Assembly (NCBI GenBank): GCA_035578905.1
Contig: JAQJVL010000004.1
Location: 1,652,082 to 1,716,081, forward strand
Length of the DNA stretch: 64,000 bases
DNA from: Stictocephala bisonia
Taxonomy: Eukaryota > Arthropoda > Insecta > Hemiptera > Membracidae
Direction of reading: 5' to 3'
Part shown: positions 36,521-49,100 of the stretch, piece by piece
Layout of the letters: each line of letters starts with the position of its first letter
Numbering within the stretch: position 1 is the first letter of the stretch
Program-made: the position numbers and the translations under genes
The notes under the pieces: generated by a model
What the model was told of the DNA's origin: nothing
Database searches by the model: none
What the model saw: only the letters and a program-made list of their open reading frames with translations

Positions 36521-36962
36521 TTCCTGTTCTTAGTCCTTTTGGTACTACAATAACTTTGTCACTAGTAGAGAAGTTCGGAGCGCCTATTTGCAGTGGTGGA
36601 CAAAGTTCGGAAGTTTGTCGGGGAAACGGATTAAGTATCAGGATTACTTGTTATCCAAACATGAGACAATGACTTCGTTGTTCAGATTCCAAGATAAGCT
36701 GTAGGAAAATTTAAATTACAGAAGCACATTGCATTGCATTTATTCATTTTTTTGGGTCATTTTTGCGTCTTTTACTTTTTTTTAATTTCCGTATGGACGT
36801 TCTTAAACGCTTAATTTGAGTACTTTTTACTTAATCATACTTTTAAATTAAATTTTTTTTTTTAAAGACCAACACTTCGAAAGTCAGTTTTAGAGAAGGA
36901 TATTCCTTCCTTTTATTTATTGTAGTTTGTTTAGGAATGTTTCCTCTAAAAGGATCAATTCC

Positions 36963-38713
36963 CATGGGCGGATTTAGGCCTTGATATATGGGGGTGCAAG
37001 CTCACCGGAAGTTATGAGGTATTTGAATACCAAATTTAATAACCAAAAATCTAAATTAAATGATCCGCTTTTAGGCCTAAATGAGTACCCTTTTTTTATT
37101 TAAGAATAAACTTTTGTATTTTATGTTACAGTTTATTAGAATTATTGAAAAGTACCATTTCATTTGTATTATTAAACGTAATAGACTAACAGTGTCACCT
37201 TTAGAAAACAAACCTCTGACATTTTTCCTTGAATTTGAGTTGTTTTTTAAAGAATTGAGGAATCTACAATATACATAACAAATATGATTAAGTGAATTTA
37301 TTAAAAATACAAACTTCACAAGAAAACATTTAAATCAAAAGTCTACTTTTAAGTTATTAAATATCTGCATCACTAAAAAAATGTCTAATGCCTTATCTAG
37401 ATCTAATGTTTTTTTCCAAGTTATCTTATTTTTGTTCATCTTTCCATAGAAAAACATTTACAAGTTTCTCATAAACTAATAGATGTTTATGAGAAACTTC
37501 ATGACATCACAACATCCCTTCAGCCTTAACAACATCACTTTCTGAAAAAAGTACTATTAAGTCTGATAGTCGTTCCTCACTCATCGTCGAATGCAGCCAG
37601 TTGTTTATTATTCGCATAGCTGGAAATGTCCATTCACAAAATGGAACTGTTGGATGACAAAGTAAATTCAATACACATGATCTTATACAAGTTAGTTATA
37701 TCATTGCCGATTTCAATTAGAGCTGGAATAATTTTTTTCAGTGATATTTCTAAATTAATTAATACATTTTCAGTGTTCTTTTTTTCACCTAACTATATTT
37801 GAGATTTGCATTTTTGCTTTTATGATTTCACTTTGATACTTCTCATATGATAAATATTTATGAAGAAAACACTTTTTTCAATATTTAAACACAAATACCG
37901 TTCACATAAAGTTGCCAGTTTCAAACTGTCCACGGAAAATCTTCTTTTCATTTCTGCTAACAAAATTTGTAGAACTGGGCAGTTAAAACTTGTTCGGAAG
38001 TTAGTTTTAGCTGTTGCCGCTCACCTTTTTTTCCATCGGCATCAGCATTGCGGACAGTGGCTGAAGGTCTGTGTCCAACTGGTGTAATAACAACATAGCT
38101 GTCAGGTCTACTAGACAGAACCTCTGCTGCTCTCCGATAAGCTCATATCAGTGGATCTACTTTCATCACTACTATCTGTCGGGAATGTGATGCAGTTTTC
38201 CTTTGGCAGATTTAATAACATTTTTCCAAATTTGGTCCCGCTTCTCCTCATTCTCCCAACTTTCCAGAATTTTAATCGCACCTTTAATAGATAAAGAGCA
38301 AGAAACAATGCCGTTTCCTTTTTTCTGCCAAGCCTTGCTTAGTACTTTTAAGTAAGTCAGGGTTTAAGAGAAACCCATAAGGCAGACATTGAACTCTATG
38401 GACGATATTGAATCAAGCTTTTGCTTCGGATGACCTTGTACGGCTCAAATCAGCAGCAAAAATACTCAAAACATGTATTATAGGTTTGGAAAGGTGTTCC
38501 ACAACCGAGTAGTAGCTCTGCAAGACCATCTTGTACTAGATTGTTTGACAATAGATCGAATGTGATTCTTATTTGAGAAATAAACATTTTTCAAACAAAA
38601 TTTATATGAATATTTATTACGAAAGGAAACGTGTTTATTTATCTATAAAAATGATCACTCAGAAACTCTGGGGGTGTGGCGCAGCCCCTAGCTACCCCAT
38701 AAATCCGCCCATG
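36963..38713 (-). mobile_element. hAT transposon relic with transposase remains
   Basis: Terminal inverted repeats CATGGGCGGATTTA and TAAATCCGCCCATG are flanked by TCAATTCC (36955-36962) and TCAATTCT (38714-38721), a 7-of-8 match to an 8-bp hAT target duplication. On the minus strand around 37560-37660 a frame reads VPFCEWTFPAMRIINNW then LHSTMSEERLSDL, which fits the C-terminal dimerisation block of hAT transposases of the TTF/MYM zinc-finger-associated group. Further minus-strand coding remnants occur at 38111-38308. Frameshifts and stops show it is dead. At 1.75 kb it is shorter than a full element. Confidence 0.85.
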
Positions 38714-39900
38714 TCAATTCTCAAAACCTTTCGATTCTAATTTCCGTCAATGGATGTATATTGGTAGAGCATATAGAAATATATATTTCTTGACTGTTAG
38801 TTTTGTTTCAGATCGGATTTCCTTGGAGAAGAGCAGTTCAGGACTGTATACAGACATTGATGGTCACAAGGAATCCCACGTGGAAAATAAGCAAGAAGGT
38901 GATAATGTTATATTTATTTCCACAGTAAAAGTCTTTTTAACAATCAGCAAAGCAGATTGGAAAAACATTGTTTTGATAAAAATCATTATTTATTCATATT
39001 AAAAGTATAGTACCATTGGATATATAAATATTTCAGTCAAATTACTTTGTTCTTAGTTACAAACAGTTTTAAAGTGACATCGCCTTCGGCAGGGAAATTA
39101 TCAGTAACCTAACCTAACCTCAAATCAAAATTAGTTTACATCGCATTTATACTAACAAGTACTAAAATTATTATACCACAATAGGCAATATAATATAAGC
39201 CTAATTCATAAATTTAGCTAAATTGGCATCTCAAAATATCTGAATACAACGTATTTATAATCAAAGGACCACAGTAATTCTCACGCAGGAATACTTCGTG
39301 CATGATATTGAATCTATCTATACAAATATTTTATTTCCTACTCTTTCTTTAACATGTTTGACTAGAGTGGAAACTAGGTGGCAGGCGTTTGATAAATCAA
39401 TAAAAAACACTTCCACGCACATATATAATATAAGCAAGGAATATATATACCATCGAATTTATATGTATAGGCCTACATGTAGTAGTTTTTTTTACTTTTT
39501 AGCACAATTATACTAATAATAATTAACGTAACTTTATCAATAAAAATTAGAGTAGATGACAATGGCAGAGTCTGCCTAAGTCCCGGCCGGCTGCTATGGA
39601 TGGAAAAGTGACAATAATGATCGAGAGAGTGAATAGTTATCTTATTTTTATATATTTATTTTGTATTTTTATAACTAGATTCTTATAGTTCTTGTACTAA
39701 AGGATAAGTGTAAGGACGGGCCAAGGGGTAACTTCTCCTTTTTGTAAGGATTTATTTGTTTTAAATAAATACATGTTGATCCATCTAACAGTATTTTGGT
39801 TGTAGAAATACAACTATAATATTGTATACAATTAGAATGCTAATTCTGATTAATTACCACGCACATTTTCATTATATTTACTTTAATTCCTTATCCTCAG

Positions 39901-40151
39901 TAAACAAGAATGGACAGAACGTGGGGAGTCTAGAGGTAGTGGTTGACACGAAGGATGTGCCACAATCTGCAACCCCCGCCACTCATGTCCACGCCGAGCT
40001 TAATGTTCCTGGACAGGGGTTACACCGTACCTTTGACTCGGCACCTGCCAGTCCAACCTCGCACGGCAAAACTGACATGGTAGATCGCACCTTCGACACA
40101 GCTAACAAGCGGAAGGCTTTGGGACCACGACCTGACCCCAAGGAAAACATG
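39901..40151 (+). CDS. Coding exon B of the unrecognised gene (2 bases plus 83 codons)
   Basis: Begins after TTATCCTCAG and ends with ATG at a GTAAAT donor (40152). The two leading bases TA complete the codon from exon A; the exon ends in phase 0. It encodes NKNGQNVGSLEVVVDTKDVP, then serine/proline/threonine-rich sequence including FDSAPASPTSHGK, and ends GPRPDPKENM. Composition suggests a soluble, partly disordered region. If splicing fails, a stop follows at 40203-40205 after 17 more codons. Its last ~26 bases are the founder or an invaded copy of the long array that starts here. Confidence 0.78.
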
Positions 40152-43100
40152 GTAAATAACTGTTGTTTAAGTTACCACGACCTGACCCTAAGGAAAATAT
40201 GTTAAATAACTGTTGTTTAAGTTATAACGACCTGACCCTATGGAAAATATGTTAAATAACTGTTGTTTAAGTTATAACGACCTGACCCTATGGAAAATAT
40301 GTTAAATAACTGTTGTTTAAGTTATAACGACCTGACCCTATAGAAAACATGGTAAATAACTGCTGTTTAAGTTATCACGACCTGACCCTATGGAAAATAT
40401 GTTAAATAACTGTTGTTTCAGTTACCACGACCTGACCCTATGGAAAATATGTTAAATGACTCTTGTTTAAGTTACCACGACCTGACCCTAAGGAAAACAT
40501 GGTATATAGCTGCTGTTTAAGTTATCGATCTGACCTAATGGAAAATATGTTAAATAACTGTTGTTTAAGTTATAACGACCTGACCCTATGGAAAATATGT
40601 TAAATAACTGTTGTTTAAGTTACCACGACCTGACCCTATGGAAAACATAGTAAATAGCTGCTGTTTAAGTTATCGATCTGACCCAATGGAAAATATGTTA
40701 AAAAACTGTTGTTTAAGTTATAACGACCTGACCCTATGGAAAATATGTTAAATAACTGTTGTTTAAGTTATAACGACCTGACCCTATGGAAAATATGTTA
40801 AATAACTGTTGTTTAAGTTATAACGACCTGACCCTATGGAAAACATGGTAAATAACTGCTGTTTAAGTTATCACGACCTGACCCTATGGAAAATATGTTA
40901 AATAACTGTTGTTTAAGTTACCACGACCTGACCCTATGGAAAATATGTTAAATAACTGTTGTTTAAGTTACCACGACCTAACCCTAAGTAAAATATGTTA
41001 AATAACTGTTGTTTAAGTTACCACGACCTGACCCTATGGAAAATATGTTAAATTACCACGACCTGACCCTATGGAAAACATGGTAAATAGCTGCTGTTTA
41101 AGTTATCGATCTGACCCAATTGAAAATATGTTAAATAACTGTTGTTTAAGTTACCACGACCTGACCCTATGGAAAACATGGTAAATAGCTGCTGTTTAAG
41201 TTATCGACCTGACCCAATAGAAAATATGTTAAATAACTGTTGTTTAAGTTATAACGACCTGACCCTATGGAAAACATGGTAAATAACTGCTGTTTAAGTT
41301 ATCACGACCTGACCCTATGGAAAATATGGTAAATAGCTGCTGTTTAAGTTATCGATCTGATCCTATGGAAAATATGGTAAATAGCTGCTGTTTAAGTTAT
41401 CGATCTGATCCTATGGAAAATATGGTAAATAGCTGCTGTTTAAGTTATCGATCTGATCCTATGGAAAATATGGTAAATAGCTGCTGTTTAAGTTTTCGAC
41501 CTGACCCTATGGAAAATATGGTAAATAGCTGCTGTTTAAGTTATCGATCTGACCCTATGGAAAATATGGTAAATAGCTGCTGTTTAAGTTATCGATCTGA
41601 TCCTATGGAAAATATGGTAAATAGCTGCTGTTTAAGTTATCGATCTGATCCTATGGAAAATATGGTAAATAGTTGCTGTTTAAGTTATCGATCTGATCAT
41701 ATGGAAAATATGGTAAATAGCTGCTGTTTAAGTTATCGATCTGATCCTATGGAAAATATGGTAAATAGCTGCTGTTTAAGTTATCGATCTGATCCTATGG
41801 AAAATATGGTAAATAGCTGCTGTTTAAGTTATCGATATGATCCTATGGAAAATATGGTAAATAACTGTTGTTTAAGTTACCACGACCTGACCCTAAGGAA
41901 AATATGTTAAATAACTGTTGTTTAAGTTACCACGACCTGACCTTATGGAAAATATGTTAAATAACTGTTGTTTAAATTACCACGACCTGACCCTATGGAA
42001 AACATGGTAAATAGCTGCTGTTTAAGTTATCGATCTGACCCTATGGAAAATATGGTAAATAGCTGCTGTTTAAGTTATCGATCTGATCCTATGGAAAATA
42101 TGGTAAATAGCTGCTGTTTAAGTTATCGATCTGATCCTATGGAAAATATGGTAAATAGCTGCTGTTTAAGTTATCGACCTGACCCTATGGAAAATATGGT
42201 AAATAGCTGCTGTTTAAGTTATCGATCTGACCCTATGGAAAATATGGTAAATAGCTGCTGTTTAAGTTATCGATCTGATCCTATGGAAAATATGGTAAAT
42301 AACTGCTGTTTAAGTTATAACGACCTGGCCCTATGGAAAATATAGTAAATAACTGCTGTTTAAGTTATAACGACCTGGCCCTATGGAAAAGATGGTAAAT
42401 AACTGCTGTTTAAGTTATCACGACCTGACCCTATGGAAAATATGGTAAATAACTGTTGTTTAAGTTATAACGACCTGACCCTATGGAAAAGATGGTAAAT
42501 AACTGTTGTTTAAGTTATAACGACATGACCCTATGGAAAAGATGGTAAATAACTGCTGTTTAAGTTATAACGACATGACCCTATGGAAAAGATGGTAAAT
42601 AACTGCTGTTATGTTATAACGACATGACCCTATGGAAAAGATGGTAAATAACTGCTGTTTAAGTTACCACGACCTGACCCTAAGGAAAATATGTTAAATA
42701 ACTGTTGTTTAAGTTACCACGACCTGACCCTATGGAAAACATGGTAAATAGCTGCTGTTTAAGTTATCGATCTGACCCAATGGAAAATATGTTAAATAAC
42801 TGTTGTTTAAGTTATAACGACCTGACCCTATGGAAAATATGTTAAATAACTGTTGTTTAAGTTACCACGACCTGACCCTATGGAAAACATGGTAAATAGC
42901 TGCTGTTTAAGTTATCGATCTGACCCAATGGAAAATATGTTAAATAACTGTTGTTTAAGTTATAACGACCTGACCCTATGGAAAATATGTTAAATAACTG
43001 TTGTTTAAGTTATAACGACCTGACCCTATGGAAAATATGTTAAATAACTGTTGTTTAAGTTATAACGACCTGACCCTATAGAAAACATGGTAAATAACTG

Positions 43101-46100
43101 CTGTTTAAGTTATCACGACCTGACCCTATGGAAAATATGTTAAATAACTGTTGTTTCAGTTACCACGACCTGACCCTATGGAAAATATGTTAAATGACTG
43201 TTGTTTAAGTTACCACGACCTGACCCTAAGGAAAACATGGTATATAGCTGCTGTTTAAGTTATCGATCTGACCTAATGGAAAATATGTTAAATAACTGTT
43301 GTTTAAGTTATAACGACCTGACCCTATGGAAAATATGTTAAATAACTGTTGTTTAAGTTACCACGACCTGACCCTATGGAAAACATAGTAAATAGCTGCT
43401 GTTTAAGTTATCGATCTGACCCAATGGAAAATATGTTAAATAACTGTTGTTTAAGTTATAACGACCTGACCCTATGGAAAATATGTTAAATAACTGTTGT
43501 TTAAGTTATAACGACCTGACCCTATGGAAAATATGTTAAATAACTGTTGTTTAAGTTATAACGACCTGACCCTATGGAAAACATGGTAAATAACTGCTGT
43601 TTAAGTTATCACGACCTGACCCTATGGAAAATATGTTAAATAACTGTTGTTTAAGTTACCACGACCTGACCCTATGGAAAATATGTTAAATAACTGTTGT
43701 TTAAGTTACCACGACCTAACCCTAAGTAAAATATGTTAAATAACTGTTGTTTAAGTTACCACGACCTGACCCTATGGAAAATATGTTAAATTACCACGAC
43801 CTGACCCTATGGAAAACATGGTAAATAGCTGCTGTTTAAGTTATCGATCTGACCCAATTGAAAATATGTTAAATAACTGTTGTTTAAGTTACCACGACCT
43901 GACCCTATGGAAAACATGGTAAATAGCTGCTGTTTAAGTTATCGACCTGACCCAATAGAAAATATGTTAAATAACTGTTGTTTAAGTTATAACGACCTGA
44001 CCCTATGGAAAACATGGTAAATAACTGCTGTTTAAGTTATCACGACCTGACCCTATGGAAAATATGGTAAATAGCTGCTGTTTAAGTTATCGATCTGATC
44101 CTATGGAAAATATGGTAAATAGCTGCTGTTTAAGTTATCGATCTGATCCTATGGAAAATATGGTAAATAGCTGCTGTTTAAGTTTTCGACCTGACCCTAT
44201 GGAAAATATGGTAAATAGCTGCTGTTTAAGTTATCGATCTGACCCTATGGAAAATATGGTAAATAGCTGCTGTTTAAGTTATCGATCTGATCCTATGGAA
44301 AATATGGTAAATAGCTGCTGTTTAAGTTATCGATCTGATCCTATGGAAAATATGGTAAATAGCTGCTGTTTAAGTTATCGATCTGATCCTATGGAAAATA
44401 TGGTAAATAGTTGCTGTTTAAGTTATCGATCTGATCCTATGGAAAATATGGTAAATAGCTGCTGTTTAAGTTATCGATCTGATCCTATGGAAAATATGGT
44501 AAATAGCTGCTGTTTAAGTTATCGATCTGATCCTATGGAAAATATGGTAAATAGCTGCTGTTTAAGTTATCGATCTGATCCTATGGAAAATATGGTAAAT
44601 AACTGTTGTTTAAGTTACCACGACCTGACCTTATGGAAAATATGTTAAATAACTGTTGTTTAAATTACCACGACCTGACCCTATGGAAAACATGGTAAAT
44701 AACTGCTGTTTAAGTTATCACGACCTGACCCTATGGAAAATATGGTAAATAGCTGCTGTTTAAGTTATCGATCTGATCCTATGGAAAATATGGTAAATAG
44801 CTGCTGTTTAAGTTATCGATCTGATCCTATGGAAAATATGGTAAATAGCTGCTGTTTAAGTTATCGACCTGACCCTATGGAAAATATGGTAAATAGCTGC
44901 TGTTTAAGTTATCGATCTGACCCTATGGAAAATATGGTAAATAGCTGCTGTTTAAGTTATCGATCTGATCCTATGGAAAATATGGTAAATAACTGCTGTT
45001 TAAGTTATAACGACCTGGCCCTATGGAAAATATAGTAAATAACTGCTGTTTAAGTTATAACGACCTGGCCCTATGGAAAAGATGGTAAATAACTGCTGTT
45101 TAAGTTATCACGACCTGACCCTATGGAAAATATGGTAAATAACTGTTGTTTAAGTTATAACGACCTGACCCTATGGAAAAGATGGTAAATAACTGTTGTT
45201 TAAGTTATAACGACATGACCCTATGGAAAAGATGGTAAATAACTGCTGTTTAAGTTATAACGACATGACCCTATGGAAAAGATGGTAAATAACTGCTGTT
45301 ATGTTATAACGACATGACCCTATGGAAAAGATGGTAAATAACTGCTGTTTAAGTTATAACGACCTGACCCTATGGAAAATATATTAAATAACTCTTGTTT
45401 AAGTTATAATGACATGACCCTATGGAAAAGATGGTAAATAGCTGCTGTTTAAGTTATAACGACATGACCCTATGGAAAAGATGGTAAATAGCTGCTGTTT
45501 AAGTTATAACGACATGACCCTATGGAAAAGATGGTAAATAGCTGCTGTTTAAGTTATAACGACCTGACCCTATGGAAAATATGGTAAATAACTGCTGTTT
45601 AAGTTATAACGACATGACCCTATGGAAAAGATGGTAAATAGCTGCTGTTGAAGTTATAAAGACATGACCCTATGGAAAAGATGGTAAAAAACTGCTGTTT
45701 AAGTTATAAGGACATGACCCTATGGAAAAGATGGTAAATAGCTGATGTTTAAGTTATAACGATATGACCCTATGGAAAATATGGTAAATAACTGTTGTTT
45801 AAGTTATAACGACATGACCCTATGGAAAAGATGGTAAATAGCTGCTGTTTAAGTTATAACAACATGACCCTATGGAAAAGATGGTAAATAGCTGCTGTTT
45901 AAGTTATAACGACATGACCCTATGGAAAAGATGGTAAATAACTGTTGTTTAAGTTATCACGACCTGGCCCTATGGAAAATATGGTAAATAACTGCTGTTT
46001 AAGTGATCACGACCTGACCCTATGGAAAATATGGTAAATAACTGCTGTTTAAGTTATAACGACCTGACTCTATAGAAAAGATGGTAAATAACTGCTGTTT

Positions 46101-49100
46101 AAGTTATAACGACCTGACCCTATGGAAAAGATGGTAAATAACTGCTGTTTAAGTTATAACGACCTGACTTTATGGAAAATATGTTAAATAACTGTTGTTT
46201 AAGTTACCACGACCTAACCCTAAGTAAAATATGTTAAATAACTGTTGTTTAAGTTACCACGACCTGACCCTATGGAAAATATGTTAAATTACCACGACCT
46301 GACCCTATGGAAAACATGGTAAATAGCTGCTGTTTAAGTTATCGATCTGACCCAATTGAAAATATGTTAAATAACTGTTGTTTAAGTTACCACGACCTGA
46401 CCCTATGGAAAACATGGTAAATAGCTGCTGTTTAAGTTATCGACCTGACCCAATAGAAAATATGTTAAATAACTGTTGTTTAAGTTATAACGACCTGACC
46501 CTATGGAAAACATGGTAAATAACTGCTGTTTAAGTTATCACGACCTGACCCTATGGAAAATATGGTAAATAGCTGCTGTTTAAGTTATCGATCTGATCCT
46601 ATGGAAAATATGGTAAATAGCTGCTGTTTAAGTTATCGATCTGATCCTATGGAAAATATGGTAAATAGCTGCTGTTTAAGTTTTCGACCTGACCCTATGG
46701 AAAATATGGTAAATAGCTGCTGTTTAAGTTATCGATCTGACCCTATGGAAAATATGGTAAATAGCTGCTGTTTAAGTTATCGATCTGATCCTATGGAAAA
46801 TATGGTAAATAGCTGCTGTTTAAGTTATCGATCTGATCCTATGGAAAATATGGTAAATAGCTGCTGTTTAAGTTATCGATCTGATCCTATGGAAAATATG
46901 GTAAATAGTTGCTGTTTAAGTTATCGATCTGATCCTATGGAAAATATGGTAAATAGCTGCTGTTTAAGTTATCGATCTGATCCTATGGAAAATATGGTAA
47001 ATAGCTGCTGTTTAAGTTATCGATCTGATCCTATGGAAAATATGGTAAATAGCTGCTGTTTAAGTTATCGATCTGATCCTATGGAAAATATGGTAAATAA
47101 CTGTTGTTTAAGTTACCACGACCTGACCTTATGGAAAATATGTTAAATAACTGTTGTTTAAATTACCACGACCTGACCCTATGGAAAACATGGTAAATAA
47201 CTGCTGTTTAAGTTATCACGACCTGACCCTATGGAAAATATGGTAAATAGCTGCTGTTTAAGTTATCGATCTGATCCTATGGAAAATATGGTAAATAGCT
47301 GCTGTTTAAGTTATCGATCTGATCCTATGGAAAATATGGTAAATAGCTGCTGTTTAAGTTATCGACCTGACCCTATGGAAAATATGGTAAATAGCTGCTG
47401 TTTAAGTTATCGATCTGACCCTATGGAAAATATGGTAAATAGCTGCTGTTTAAGTTATCGATCTGATCCTATGGAAAATATGGTAAATAACTGCTGTTTA
47501 AGTTATAACGACCTGGCCCTATGGAAAATATAGTAAATAACTGCTGTTTAAGTTATAACGACCTGGCCCTATGGAAAAGATGGTAAATAACTGCTGTTTA
47601 AGTTATCACGACCTGACCCTATGGAAAATATGGTAAATAACTGTTGTTTAAGTTATAACGACCTGACCCTATGGAAAAGATGGTAAATAACTGTTGTTTA
47701 AGTTATAACGACATGACCCTATGGAAAAGATGGTAAATAACTGCTGTTTAAGTTATAACGACATGACCCTATGGAAAAGATGGTAAATAACTGCTGTTAT
47801 GTTATAACGACATGACCCTATGGAAAAGATGGTAAATAACTGCTGTTTAAGTTATAACGACCTGACCCTATGGAAAATATATTAAATAAATGTTGTTAAA
47901 GTTATAATGACATGACCCTATGGAAAAGATGGTAAATAGCTGCTGTTTAAGTTATAACGACATGACCCTATGGAAAAGATGGTAAATAGCTGCTGTTTAA
48001 GTTATAACGACATGACCCTATTGAAAGGATGGTAAATAGCTGCTGTTTAAGTTATAACGACATGACCCTATGGAAAATATGGTAAATAACTGTTGTTTAA
48101 GTTATAACGACATGACCCTATGGAAAAGATGGTAAATAGCTGCTGTTTAAGTTATAACGACATGACCCTATGGAAAAGATGGTAAATAGCTGATGTTTAA
48201 GTTATAACGATATGACCCTATGGAAAATATGGTAAATAACTGTTGTTTAAGTTATAACGACATGACCCTATGGAAAAGATGGTAAATAGCTGCTGTTTAA
48301 GTTATAACAACATGACCCTATGGAAAAGATGGTAAATAGCTGCTGTTTAAGTTATAACGACATGACCCTATGGAAAAGATGGTAAATAACTGTTGTTTAA
48401 GTTATCACGACCTGGCCCTATGGAAAATATGGTAAATAACTGCTGTTTAAGTGATCACGACCTGACCCTATGGAAAATATGGTAAATAACTGCTGTTTAA
48501 GTTATAACGACCTGACTCTATAGAAAAGATGGTAAATAACTGCTGTTTAAGTTATAACGACCTGACCCTATGGAAAAGATGGTAAATAACTGCTGTTTAA
48601 GTTATAACGACCTGACTTTATGGAAAAGATGGTAAATAACTGCTGTTTAAGTTATAACGACCTGACCCTATGGAAAAGATGGTAAATAATTGCTGTATAA
48701 GTTATAACGACATGACCCTATGGAAAAGATGGTAAATAACTGCTGTTTAAGTTATAACGACCTGACTTTATGGAAAAGATGGTAAATAACTGCTGTTTAA
48801 GTTATAACGACCTGACCTAATGGAAAAGATGGTAAATAACTGCTGTTTAAGTGATCACGACCTGACCATATGGAAAATATGGTAATTAACTGCTGTTTAA
48901 GTGATCACGACCTGACTTTATGGAAAAGATGGTAAATAACTGCTGTTTAAGTTATCACGACCTGACCCTATGGAAAATATGGTAAATAACTGCTGTTTAA
49001 GTGATCACGACCTGACCCTATGGAAAATATGGTAAATAACTGCTGTTTAAGTTATAACGATCTGACTCTATGGAAAATATGGTAAATAACTGCTGTTTAA

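Larger units (their letters stand above)
28698..39900. other. Intron between exons A and B (11.2 kb)
   Basis: Phase-1 intron from GTAAGTAC to TTATCCTCAG. Besides the elements listed separately, it contains AT-rich DNA without recognised genes at 28698-30300, 31070-33060, 33180-35060, 36525-36960 and 38715-39900. It also has homopolymer tracts near 30620 and 34038 (A) and 31976 (C). Confidence 0.65.

Noticed and set aside
41317..47533. Frames of 100-197 codons with MENMVNSCCLSYRSDP repeats
   Set aside because: Produced by the 48-bp form of the donor-bearing satellite; they break where units are 50 bp. No independent sign of a gene.
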